Shown: positions 1 through 6,517 of the stretch, in pieces
Numbering within the stretch: the stretch's first letter is position 1
Layout of the letters: each line of letters starts with the position of its first letter
Source of the DNA: Actinomycetota bacterium
GTDB lineage: Bacteria > Actinomycetota > Thermoleophilia > Gaiellales > Gaiellaceae
DNA length: 7,680 bases
Direction: 5' to 3'
NCBI GenBank assembly: GCA_013812465.1
Contig: JACCTK010000144.1
Coordinates: 1 to 7,680 of the forward strand
Program-made: the position numbers and the translations under genes
The notes under the pieces: generated by a model
Seen by the model: only the letters and a program-made list of their open reading frames with translations
The model's database searches: none
Told to the model about the DNA's origin: nothing

Positions 1-15
1 ACCCCTGCTTCGTGT

Positions 16-438
16 ATGAATCGCCCCATGGCGAAGCCCACACCTGACCTGCTCCGCAAGGTCCCGCTCTTCGCCGGGCTCGACGACAAGGAGCTCACGA
101 GCCTGGCTGACGAGTTCAACGAACGCAGATTCTCGGCCGGAGACCGTGTCGCTCTCGAGGGAGAGGGCGGCCTCATGTTCTTCGTCGTCGACAGCGGCGA
201 GGCGACCGTCGAGGTGCACGGCAAGGAGGTCGGCAAATTGGAGCCGGGCTCCGCGTTCGGGGAGATCGCGCTGATCGACCGCCGCCCGCGCACCGCCACG
301 GTCACGGCCCAGTCGGACCTGCGCGCCTATGGCCTACCCGTATTCGTGTTCCGCCCCTTCGTGGAAGCGCGTCCGCAAGTCGCGTGGAAGCTGCTCGAGG
401 CGATGGCGGACCGGCTCGCGCTCGCCGAGTCGCGCTAG
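16..438 (+). CDS. Stand-alone cyclic-nucleotide-binding domain protein (Crp/cNMP fold)
   Basis: A cytoplasmic protein of up to 140 aa made of a single cNMP-binding domain. Seen: the N-terminal helix and 'PLFAGL' entry typical of the fold (about residues 16-22), a beta-barrel with a 'GLMFFVVDSGEATV' strand, then a phosphate-binding cassette 'FGEIALIDRRPRTATV' (about residues 81-96) that keeps the Gly-Glu and Arg-Thr that contact the cyclic phosphate, and a C-terminal helix ('AWKLLEAMADRLALAE'). The protein stops there, so it has no helix-turn-helix, kinase or channel module. The family is known for sensing cAMP or cGMP; the partner here is unknown. Start is uncertain: ATG at 16 or ATG at 28 both lack a clear ribosome binding site, and the frame is open to the window edge, so an N-terminal part could lie upstream. 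It converges with the glycerate kinase gene, with 3 nt between the two stops. Confidence 0.85.
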   Translation: MNRPMAKPTPDLLRKVPLFAGLDDKELTSLADEFNERRFSAGDRVALEGEGGLMFFVVDSGEATVEVHGKEVGKLEPGSAFGEIALIDRRPRTATVTAQSDLRAYGLPVFVFRPFVEARPQVAWKLLEAMADRLALAESR

Positions 439-441
439 GAC

Positions 442-1383
442 CTACGCGACTATCGACCGCCCGAGTTCCGCGAGGTCTCGTTTTGCCCGATTTGGGTCAC
501 CGGACAAGGCGACCGTCTCGGCGCCCTCTACTTTCGCGCTCACGCGTCCGCCGAAAACGATGCAACGAACGCCTGCCGCCGCTGCGCGCGAGGCGATCTC
601 GCCGGGCGCCTTTCCCTCGGCGGTTGTCGCGTCGACCTGACCCTCGCCGGTGACGACGAGGCCGCACTCCGCGAGCAGCCGGTCGAATCCGATCAGGTCG
701 AGCACGGTCGCCGCTCCGGGCACTAGCTCGGCGCCGAGTGCCGCGAGCGCGGCGCCGAGGCCGCCGGCCGCCCCGGCGCCGGGCAGCTCCGCGTAGGGCT
801 GGAGCACCTCCAAGGCAGACAGCCGGCTGGCGAGGATGTCGACGTCGGCGGCCGAGGCGCCTTTCTGCGGCGCGAACAGGCGTGCAGCGTCGCCGAGCCT
901 TGTCTGCACGTCGCAGAGCACGATCGTCGGGACGGGCAGCGCCGCAAGGACCTCGCGAAGCCCTGCTCCGCCGTCCACCGTCGCGCTGCCTCCGAGCGCG
1001 AGCACGAGCGAATCGGGTGAGCCCTCGAGCGCGGCCACAATGAGCTCTCCGAAGCCGCGGCTCGAGGCGCGCAGCGGATCGCGCTCGGCGCGCGCAAGGA
1101 GCGGCAGTCCGATCGCGGCTGCTGCCTCGACGATCGCGCGCCCATCCTGCGAGACGAGCCAGGTCGCTTCGACCAGCCTGCCGAGAGGATCGGAGACGCG
1201 CGCGCGCTGCCACTCGCCCCCGAGCGCGGCCTCGAGCGCTTCGGCGGTCCCTTCGCCCCCGTCCGCCACCGGGAGCACGACCGCTTCCGCGCCCTCTTCC
1301 TCGACCCCTCGCGCGAGCGCGACCGCTGCCTCCCGCGCCGAGAGAACGCCTTTGAGGCTAGCGGGACAAAGGAGCACCCTCAC
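442..1383 (-). CDS. Glycerate kinase, compact form
   Basis: Phosphorylates glycerate with ATP to phosphoglycerate, feeding glycolysis or the glyoxylate/photorespiratory salvage route; cytoplasmic. Family motifs seen in 313 aa: N-terminal 'CPASLKG' with the conserved Lys (K11), 'PVADGGEGT' (38-46), 'GGSATVDGGAG' (131-141, usually GGSATNDGGAG), 'CDVQTRLGDAARLFAPQKGA' (157-176), 'PGAGAAGGLG' (201-210) and 'VVTGEGQVDATTAEGKAP' (243-260). It is shorter than the roughly 370-380 aa usual for the family; the missing length lies between the GGSAT and CDV motifs. The open frame extends to 1593, but that part is low-complexity Arg/Ser shadow of the upstream gene. I chose GTG at 1383 because homology begins there and a GAGG lies 6 nt upstream. 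It overlaps the upstream membrane-protein gene by 26 nt and is the last gene of a three-gene operon. Confidence 0.88.
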   Translation of the reverse strand: MRVLLCPASLKGVLSAREAAVALARGVEEEGAEAVVLPVADGGEGTAEALEAALGGEWQRARVSDPLGRLVEATWLVSQDGRAIVEAAAAIGLPLLARAERDPLRASSRGFGELIVAALEGSPDSLVLALGGSATVDGGAGLREVLAALPVPTIVLCDVQTRLGDAARLFAPQKGASAADVDILASRLSALEVLQPYAELPGAGAAGGLGAALAALGAELVPGAATVLDLIGFDRLLAECGLVVTGEGQVDATTAEGKAPGEIASRAAAAGVRCIVFGGRVSAKVEGAETVALSGDPNRAKRDLAELGRSIVA

Positions 1384-2461
1384 GGGTCGCCTCAGCCTCG
1401 AGATCGTCCACCAGCTCTCCGACTTCCTCCACCGCGTTCTCGGATGACTGGCCCTCCTCGTCTCGCATCCGCCGGAGCATCGCGACCGAGATCCCCTCCC
1501 GCGCGAGAGCCAAGAGCCCGAGCGCGATGCCGCAGGCGATCTCGATCGCCTGCAGCGCGAGGCCGAAGGCGAATCCGGTCGCATAGGCGACACCGTAGTT
1601 CCGGAGCGGCAGAGCCACCGCCGCCTGGACGAGCCCGAAGTTTCCCGGCCAGAGCGGGATGATCGTCGCGACGTTCATCAGCACCAGAACGAGACCTGCC
1701 GCCGGCAAGGGGGCGTCGATGCCAAACGCCTGCATGGTCACCCATACCGCCATGAGCTGGAGCACCCAGCCGAGGCATTGGAGGAGAACCGCGCCTGCGA
1801 GAGGCGCGGGCGACTTGAGTACCGAGAGCCCCTGGCGCGCCATTCCCAGCAAGTGGCGAATCGTCCCGACGGCTTGGAGGTCATGCGCCATCGAGCGCTG
1901 CTGCCGCCGCGCGCTCATCCAGGCGACCGTGAAGAGCGTGAAGCCGACCGCGACGACGATCAGTAGCGCGGTGACCGCCCAGTGCGGCACCTCGGCCGTC
2001 AGGAGCACCCAGACGACGAGCAACGTCGCGGGAACGAGATCGAAAAGCCGGTGTGCGACGACCGTCCCGACCAGGGTCGCCGTCGTCCCGGACGGCGCAT
2101 CCGGGAGGTGCCGGCGCAAGGTGGCCACGCGCGCAAGCTCGCCGAGCCTTCCGGGGACGACAGCATTGGCAAGTAGGCCGACCCCGAACGACGAGTACAC
2201 GTGGATCAGCCGTGGCTGATGCTGCGGCGGGAGAGCCTGCGAGATGGTCAAGGACCACGACAGCGCTCGGAACATCGTCGAGGCGACGTTGAGCACGAAC
2301 GCGAGCACGATCCAGCTCCAGATGACGAAGCGAAACGCGCCCCATACGTCGCTCCAATCGGGGCCGCGCCACCAGAGGAGAACGAAGGCGAGGACCAGCG
2401 CGAGCGAGAGCACGGCGGCCTGCAGCCAGCCGCTCCGCCAGGCTCGAAGCGTGATCGTCAT
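1358..2461 (-). CDS. Polytopic membrane protein, LPG-synthase-TM / UPF0104 flippase-like family
   Basis: An integral membrane protein of 367 aa. Hydrophobic segments are seen at about residues 13-30, 45-60, 89-103, 128-155, 161-181, 222-245, 252-272 and 290-322. Family signatures are the basic/acidic loop 'PGRLGELARVATLRR' (103-117) and 'PLWPGNFGLVQAAVALP' (269-285), matching the conserved P-x-PGN/GxG-x-Q/E-A region of PF03706 proteins such as the membrane half of MprF. MprF-related proteins translocate lipids; other members are thought to move or bind lipid-linked sugars, so a role in translocating the product of the neighbouring glycosyltransferase is an inference. No aminoacyl-transfer domain is present. 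The C-terminal tail (about 331-367) is acidic and cytosolic-looking. Start ATG at 2461 overlaps the upstream stop as ATGA, indicating translational coupling; the frame's longer extension to 2539 is shadow. Confidence 0.85.
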   Translation of the reverse strand: MTITLRAWRSGWLQAAVLSLALVLAFVLLWWRGPDWSDVWGAFRFVIWSWIVLAFVLNVASTMFRALSWSLTISQALPPQHQPRLIHVYSSFGVGLLANAVVPGRLGELARVATLRRHLPDAPSGTTATLVGTVVAHRLFDLVPATLLVVWVLLTAEVPHWAVTALLIVVAVGFTLFTVAWMSARRQQRSMAHDLQAVGTIRHLLGMARQGLSVLKSPAPLAGAVLLQCLGWVLQLMAVWVTMQAFGIDAPLPAAGLVLVLMNVATIIPLWPGNFGLVQAAVALPLRNYGVAYATGFAFGLALQAIEIACGIALGLLALAREGISVAMLRRMRDEEGQSSENAVEEVGELVDDLEAEATREGAPLSR

Positions 2462-3603
2462 GCCGCCCGCGCCTCGTCCAGGCCGATTCCCGTGACCCGG
2501 CTGTAGATCTCCTCGAGCCGGCGGGCGAGCACCGGCCACGAGTACTTGGCGACCGCGAGCTCCCGTGCCGCCTCACCCATCGCCTGCCGGCGCGGCTCGT
2601 CGGCGACGAGACTGCAGATCGCGTTCGCGAGCGCACTCGGATCGCCCGGTTGGATCGTCACCGATGTGGCGGGGTCGACGACCTCCCGATAGCCGGGAAT
2701 GTCCGAGGCGACGGCAGGCAGCGAGCAGGCGAACGCGCGCGTCAGCACCATGCCGAAGCTTTCCTGGCCGAGCGACGGGGCGACGAGCGCCTTCGCGCCG
2801 AGCAGGGTTCCCGTGAGCTCGTCCTGGCTCAAGAAACCGACGATGTCGATGCCGTCGTCCCGCACGCCGAGTCGAGTGAGCAGGAGTCGAACCGCCAACG
2901 GATCGGCGCCGGCAACCGTCAGGCGCAGCCCGCTTCGCCGGTGGATCTCGGGCCAAGCCCGAAGCAGCACCTGCAGCCCCTTCCTCGGCTCCTGCCGCCC
3001 CGCGAAGACGACGCGGTGCTCACGCGCTCCCGCCGGGGCCGACTCGGGCACGAGGACGCCGTTCGGAAGCACGTCGTAGTCGCCGGGGAACCAGCGATTC
3101 TGCGACACGCGCGCCCGTTCCGAGACGGCGATCCGATAGTCGATGCGATCCATCAGGAAGCCCCACACCGGCTTTCCCAAGCGCAGCCAGCCAAGCTCTC
3201 CGGAGGCATGGAAGGTCGCGACGAGCGGTGACCTCGCCATGACGAGGACTGCTGTGCAGATCGCGGGTGTCATCGGCTCGTGCAGGTGGAGGACGTCGAA
3301 GCGCTCTTGGGTGAGCGTGTTATGGATCCGGGCGTAGCTCCTCGGCGAGAGCACGATGTTGGGGAGAGAGCCGTTCGCCGGCACGATGACCGAGCGTCCG
3401 ACCGGGATCACGTTTGAGGGGGGATTCCCGTGCCGCCCGACCCGCGGGTGCAGGACGCGCGTGAACTGCCCTGGCGGGTCGTTTCCCATGATCAGCCGGA
3501 CCTCGTGGCCCAGCTCCTCGAGCGCCGCCGCCTGGAGCTCCGCGTGCTCGATGACAGCGCCCCAGAATGACCACGAGAACGGGACGACGATCCCGATCTT
3601 CAC
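2458..3603 (-). CDS. GT4-family glycosyltransferase (PimA-like, GT-B fold)
   Basis: Transfers a sugar from a nucleotide-sugar donor to an acceptor, probably at the inner face of the membrane. The 381 aa protein has both Rossmann domains of a GT-B enzyme. Seen: N-terminal 'MKIGIVVPFSWSFWGAVIEH', 'FDVLHLHEP' (102-110), 'VATFHASG' with the catalytic-type His132, 'IAVSERAR' (158-164), 'VLPNGV' (178-183), the donor-binding 'GRQEPRKG' (Arg203, Lys208) and 'GQESFGMVLTRAFACSLPAVASDIPGYREVV' (279-309) with the GT4 Glu281. The layout resembles mycobacterial phosphatidylinositol mannosyltransferase PimA closely by eye, but the GT4 family is wide, so donor and acceptor stay unknown. The start is GTG at 3603 with only a weak ribosome binding site. 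It is the first gene of the operon with the flippase-like protein and glycerate kinase, and is divergent from the dioxygenase gene. Confidence 0.88.
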   Translation of the reverse strand: MKIGIVVPFSWSFWGAVIEHAELQAAALEELGHEVRLIMGNDPPGQFTRVLHPRVGRHGNPPSNVIPVGRSVIVPANGSLPNIVLSPRSYARIHNTLTQERFDVLHLHEPMTPAICTAVLVMARSPLVATFHASGELGWLRLGKPVWGFLMDRIDYRIAVSERARVSQNRWFPGDYDVLPNGVLVPESAPAGAREHRVVFAGRQEPRKGLQVLLRAWPEIHRRSGLRLTVAGADPLAVRLLLTRLGVRDDGIDIVGFLSQDELTGTLLGAKALVAPSLGQESFGMVLTRAFACSLPAVASDIPGYREVVDPATSVTIQPGDPSALANAICSLVADEPRRQAMGEAARELAVAKYSWPVLARRLEEIYSRVTGIGLDEARAA

Positions 3604-3642
3604 GGCTCGCAGCCTAGATGATCGCTGCCGCGACGCCGACGC

Positions 3643-3668
3643 CGGGGCATGGCTTCAGCCATACCCCG
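3643..3668. repeat. Near-palindromic hairpin in the divergent intergenic region
   Basis: Left arm CGGGGCATGGC, loop TTCA, right arm GCCATACCCCG. This gives an 11-position stem with a single C/A mismatch. It sits in the 95-nt gap between the divergent glycosyltransferase and dioxygenase starts. There is no T-run on either side, so it is not a typical terminator. It could be a REP-like dispersed palindrome, an operator, or a 5' leader structure. If the dioxygenase started at 3618 instead of 3699, this hairpin would be translated. Confidence 0.7.
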
Positions 3669-3698
3669 TTACACGCCCCGGCGATAGGCTTCGATGGG

Positions 3699-4652
3699 AT
3701 GCGTTTGGACGGCGTCCACCACGTCACCTGCATCACGGCCGACGCGCCGCGCAACGTCGACTTCTACACCCGCGTCCTCGGCCTGCGGATGGTCAAGAAG
3801 ACGGTCAACCAGGACGACCCGACCGTGTACCACCTCTTCTATGCCGACGAGGAGGGAAGCCCGGGCTCGGACATCACGTTCTTCGAGTATCCCGGTGCCC
3901 GCCGTGGTCGGGCTGGCGCAGGGATGGTGCACACAGTGCGCTGGCGTGTCGGGTCGGAAGGAGCGCTGGACTTCTGGGAGGAGCGCCTGGCGGGCGAGGC
4001 CGGCCGCGTCTCCCGTGAGAGCGGCGCACTGACGTTCGAGGATCCCGAGGGGCTGCGGTACGAGCTGGCGGTGGTCGACACAGCTGACGCCCAGCTCGTC
4101 GCCAAGCATCCGGAGGTCCCTGGAGAGCTGGCGCTGCAGGGCTTCGACGGCGTCCGCGCCTTCGCGTCAGAGCCGGAAGCAAGCCGTGGTCTGCTCGAAG
4201 ACGCGCTCGCCTTCACCCCGGTGACGGTTCCCAAAAGGGGACTGTCACCTGCTTTCGTCTGGGACGCCCGCGGCCCAACTCGCGGCGGGCTCTACTCCTA
4301 TGACGACCCGCCCTCCGAGCGAGGCGTCGGCGGAGCAGGGACGGTGCACCACGTCGCGTGGGCCTCGACGATGGAGGATCACGAGAAGTGGCGCGAGCGC
4401 GCCCTCGCGGGAGGTGCCAGCCCGACGCCGGTGATCGACCGCTTCTGGTTCCGCTCGATCTACTTCCGCGAGCCGAGCGGCGTGCTCTTCGAGATCGCGA
4501 CCCTCGGCCCCGGCTTCGCCGTCGACGAGGATGCGGAGCATCTCGGGGAGAGCCTCGTCCTTCCACCTGCGTTCGAGCACATGCGCGCCGAGATCGAGCC
4601 GGCCCTGACGCCGCTTCCGGACCCGAGAGCGGCGACGCGCCTCTCGGGCTAG
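3699..4652 (+). CDS. Ring-cleaving dioxygenase, glyoxalase/extradiol superfamily (MhqO/LinE-like)
   Basis: A 317 aa protein of two vicinal-oxygen-chelate (glyoxalase-type) modules, likely cytoplasmic. MhqO, MhqA and LinE-type relatives open hydroquinone-like rings with Fe(II) and O2; the substrate here is not known. Seen: opening 'GVHHVTCITADAPRNVDFY' (5-23), 'VLGLRMVKKTVNQDDPTVYH' (26-45), 'GSPGSDITFFEYP' (53-65), and a second module starting 'GAGTVHHVAWAS' (212-223) and ending 'PSGVLFEIAT' (259-268). His8, His218 and Glu265 are the expected 2-His-1-carboxylate iron ligands. Start: an in-frame ATG exists at 3618, but family proteins begin just before the GIHHVT motif, so ATG at 3699 is preferred; no strong ribosome binding site precedes it. 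Residues about 174-183 are encoded by a 30-nt palindrome. The stop lies 8 nt before the next gene's GTG, so the two are probably cotranscribed. Confidence 0.85.
   Translation: MRLDGVHHVTCITADAPRNVDFYTRVLGLRMVKKTVNQDDPTVYHLFYADEEGSPGSDITFFEYPGARRGRAGAGMVHTVRWRVGSEGALDFWEERLAGEAGRVSRESGALTFEDPEGLRYELAVVDTADAQLVAKHPEVPGELALQGFDGVRAFASEPEASRGLLEDALAFTPVTVPKRGLSPAFVWDARGPTRGGLYSYDDPPSERGVGGAGTVHHVAWASTMEDHEKWRERALAGGASPTPVIDRFWFRSIYFREPSGVLFEIATLGPGFAVDEDAEHLGESLVLPPAFEHMRAEIEPALTPLPDPRAATRLSG
4220..4249. repeat. 30-nt palindrome (13-bp stem, AAAA loop) inside the dioxygenase gene
   Basis: Left arm GGTGACGGTTCCC, loop AAAA, right arm GGGGACTGTCACC. All 13 positions pair, 11 Watson-Crick and 2 G-T wobbles. 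It is in frame and encodes roughly PVTVPKRGLS in a variable loop of the second half of the protein, leaving both catalytic modules readable. Such a stem is far stronger than codon constraint would produce by chance. It looks like a dispersed palindromic element (REP or miniature-element class) captured in a coding sequence; that class assignment is inference. Confidence 0.8.
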
Positions 4653-4660
4653 CGAGACGG

Positions 4661-5595
4661 GTGTCGCTCGATATAAGCCGCTATCGCGGAGCCCTTCTCG
4701 GGCTGGCGGTCGGAGATGCGCTCGGAACGACTCTCGAGTTCAGTGTTCCAGGGCGCTTCGAGCCGATTCGAGACCTGGTCGGAGGCGGCCCTTTCGCGCT
4801 CGAGCCTGGGCAATGGACGGACGATACGTCGATGGCGCTGTGCCTTGCCGAACGCATCGTCGAAGCCGGCTGGGATCTTCGTGACCAGCTCCGGCGCTAC
4901 GTTCGCTGGTACCGGGAGGGATATCTGAGCTCCACTGGGCAGTGTTTCGACATCGGTCAGACGGTGCTGAGAGCGCTCGGACACTTCGAGCGGACTGGCG
5001 AGACATTCGCCGGACCAGCCGATGTATGGTCGGCAGGGAACGGGTCGATCATGCGGCTGGCCCCAGTCCCACTTGCGTTTGCTGGCGACCCCGCAACGGC
5101 TGTAGCGAGGGCCGCGGAGAGCTCGCGGACAACGCACGGAGCGGAGAGCGCTGTCGACTGCTGCTGTTATCTGGCGGGTCTGATCGCGGCCGCCGTGGTC
5201 GGGGTCCCGAAGGAAGAATTGCTCTCCTCTCGCTACGAGCCGACCTCTGGTCTCTGCCACGACGCGCCGCTCGACCCCGCTGTCGACGAGGTCGCCGCCG
5301 GCTCGTTCAAACTCGCGAGCCGCCCGAGATCCAGGGCTCGGGCTATGTGGTCAGATCGCTCGAAGCCGCGCTGTGGGCGCTCCATCGGAGCAGCACGTTC
5401 CGTGATGGCGCGCTCCTGGCCGTGAATCTGGGAGAGGATGCCGACACGACCGGCGCGGTCTACGGCCAGCTTGCGGGAGCGATCTACGGCGCGAACCAGA
5501 TTCCGGCTGAGTGGCGCGAGCGGCTCGCGATGAGGGAGCTACTCGAGCGGCGTGCGGATGAACTGTTCGCACTTGCGACGCAAGGGCCCGCATAG
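4661..5595 (+). pseudogene. ADP-ribosylglycohydrolase (DraG family), frameshifted
   Basis: Family members remove ADP-ribose from modified proteins or other ADP-ribosylated targets using two Mg/Mn ions. The reconstructed protein is about 311 aa. Seen before the break: 'YRGALLGLAVGDALG' (8-22), 'GQWTDDTSMALCLA' with the metal-binding TDDT (50-63), '[11 protein letters not shown]' (127-137) and '[15 protein letters not shown]' (154-168). The frame then turns to Arg-rich nonsense and ends at 5425. The correct continuation is in another frame: '[23 protein letters not shown]' then the second metal site '[22 protein letters not shown]', ending at 5595. The switch falls at about 5317-5318 and fits loss of one base (a missing G would give GSFKLAEPPEIQG). 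No slippery heptamer is visible, so programmed frameshifting is unlikely. Start GTG at 4661 lies 8 nt after the dioxygenase stop. Either a real recent pseudogene or a sequencing error; apart from this break it looks complete. Confidence 0.85.
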
Positions 5596-5608
5596 AACCC
5601 GCGCGGCG

Positions 5609-6517
5609 TCAAGGTTCCCAGAGATCAGACTCCACTACGAGACGCTGCGCCCAGGTTTCGATTCCGGGCGTTGGCTCGCAGACGAACTCCTGGCCTCGGC
5701 CCGCAGCAAAGAACTTCGCGTGATCTCCTCGAACACGCCAGTCGCGCTTGATCGTGTGCGGGTTGTACGTCAGATTCACCTTGTGGAAGGCAGCCGGCAG
5801 ACGCCACGCACTCAAGCGATCTGATTCCGGGCGAGTGAGGCGCAACCTCTCGTTGAAACGAAAGAGGCCGAAGCCCGGCCGAGACGTTGCGAACGAGAGC
5901 TCCTTCGTCGCAATGTAAACAATCTCGGGCGCCGACCGCTTTCGAAACGTCTTGAGGAAGTGAGGGAAATCGGGCGCCCACTCCCGCGCGGGTGGCCAAC
6001 GGTCTTCCTCCAGGGTCTCCGGCGGAATGTCCATTCGCTCGCCCACTTCCAGATAACCGAAGATCGCGTGGAAGGGCTTGTTACCGGCGGCGAACCTCAA
6101 GCTCCCATCCGAAGTCGACTCGGTCGCACGGAAGCGGCCGAAGAAGAGAAAGAGATCGCCCTGACAAACGGATTGATTACTCAGATGCTTCGCCGCTGCG
6201 CCGGCTTGCCCAGAAAGCCCGCGAAAGACTCGTCGATCGCGACCGCCCCGCGTGCCAGCCGCAAGATCGGGGTCGAGGTGAGCTATCGCCGCTTCATCGA
6301 AGGAGCGGCTTGGATACAAGGAACGCACAAGCCGCGCGTAGTCAAGACCATCAACCTTCAAGTCGGCATATCGAGTACGAGCGTCCGGCCGCGTCATAGG
6401 CTGAGTACTTTCAGGAATCGGAAGGGAGACCAACCGGCCATCCGGGAGCTGAGGCGAGCTGGCTCCCGCGCCGCTGCTGCTATCGAACCCCTTGCGGCTG
6501 AGAACGAGTCGGCGCAC
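5609..6517 (-). CDS. Nucleotide modification associated domain 3 (Nmad3) protein
   Basis: A 302 aa cytoplasmic-type protein recognised as Nmad3, a family predicted from gene neighbourhoods to act with modified DNA bases; its biochemical activity is not established to my knowledge. Seen in order: 'LVLSRKGFDSSSG' (4-16), 'LPDGRLVSLPIPE' (24-36), 'RYADL' (49-53), 'AHLDPDL' (79-85), 'GLSGQAGAAAKHL' (100-112), 'GDLFLFFGRFR' (120-130), 'FHAIFGYLEVGE' (149-160), 'EIVYIATKEL' (198-207), 'GFGLFRFNERLRLT' (215-228), 'WRLPAAF' (238-244) and 'RGQEFVCEP' (274-282). All expected blocks are present and the frame is unbroken. Start GTG at 6517 directly follows the corrected Nmad2 stop (TGAGTG), with GAGAGG 5 nt upstream. 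It converges with the ADP-ribosylglycohydrolase, with 13 nt between their stops. Sampled local GC is lower than in the left half of the window, compatible with horizontal acquisition. Confidence 0.82.
   Translation of the reverse strand: MRRLVLSRKGFDSSSGAGASSPQLPDGRLVSLPIPESTQPMTRPDARTRYADLKVDGLDYARLVRSLYPSRSFDEAAIAHLDPDLAAGTRGGRDRRVFRGLSGQAGAAAKHLSNQSVCQGDLFLFFGRFRATESTSDGSLRFAAGNKPFHAIFGYLEVGERMDIPPETLEEDRWPPAREWAPDFPHFLKTFRKRSAPEIVYIATKELSFATSRPGFGLFRFNERLRLTRPESDRLSAWRLPAAFHKVNLTYNPHTIKRDWRVRGDHAKFFAAGRGQEFVCEPTPGIETWAQRLVVESDLWEP

Noticed and set aside
1384..1593. N-terminal extension of the glycerate kinase frame by 70 residues.
   Set aside because: The extension is Arg/Ser-rich shadow sequence opposite no homology, and overlaps the real membrane-protein gene; family homology begins at GTG 1383.
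4220..4249. Rho-independent terminator inside the dioxygenase gene.
   Set aside because: No T-run follows the stem on either strand, and the gene and its downstream partner continue in frame beyond it.
4358..4660. Extension of the ADP-ribosylglycohydrolase frame upstream into the dioxygenase gene.
   Set aside because: The residues are Arg/Asp-rich shadow of the dioxygenase; the DraG-type N-terminus begins at GTG 4661.
5309..5320. Programmed -1 ribosomal frameshift in the ADP-ribosylglycohydrolase gene.
   Set aside because: No X XXY YYZ slippery heptamer is in phase near the switch (codons read TTC AAA CTC GCG AGC).
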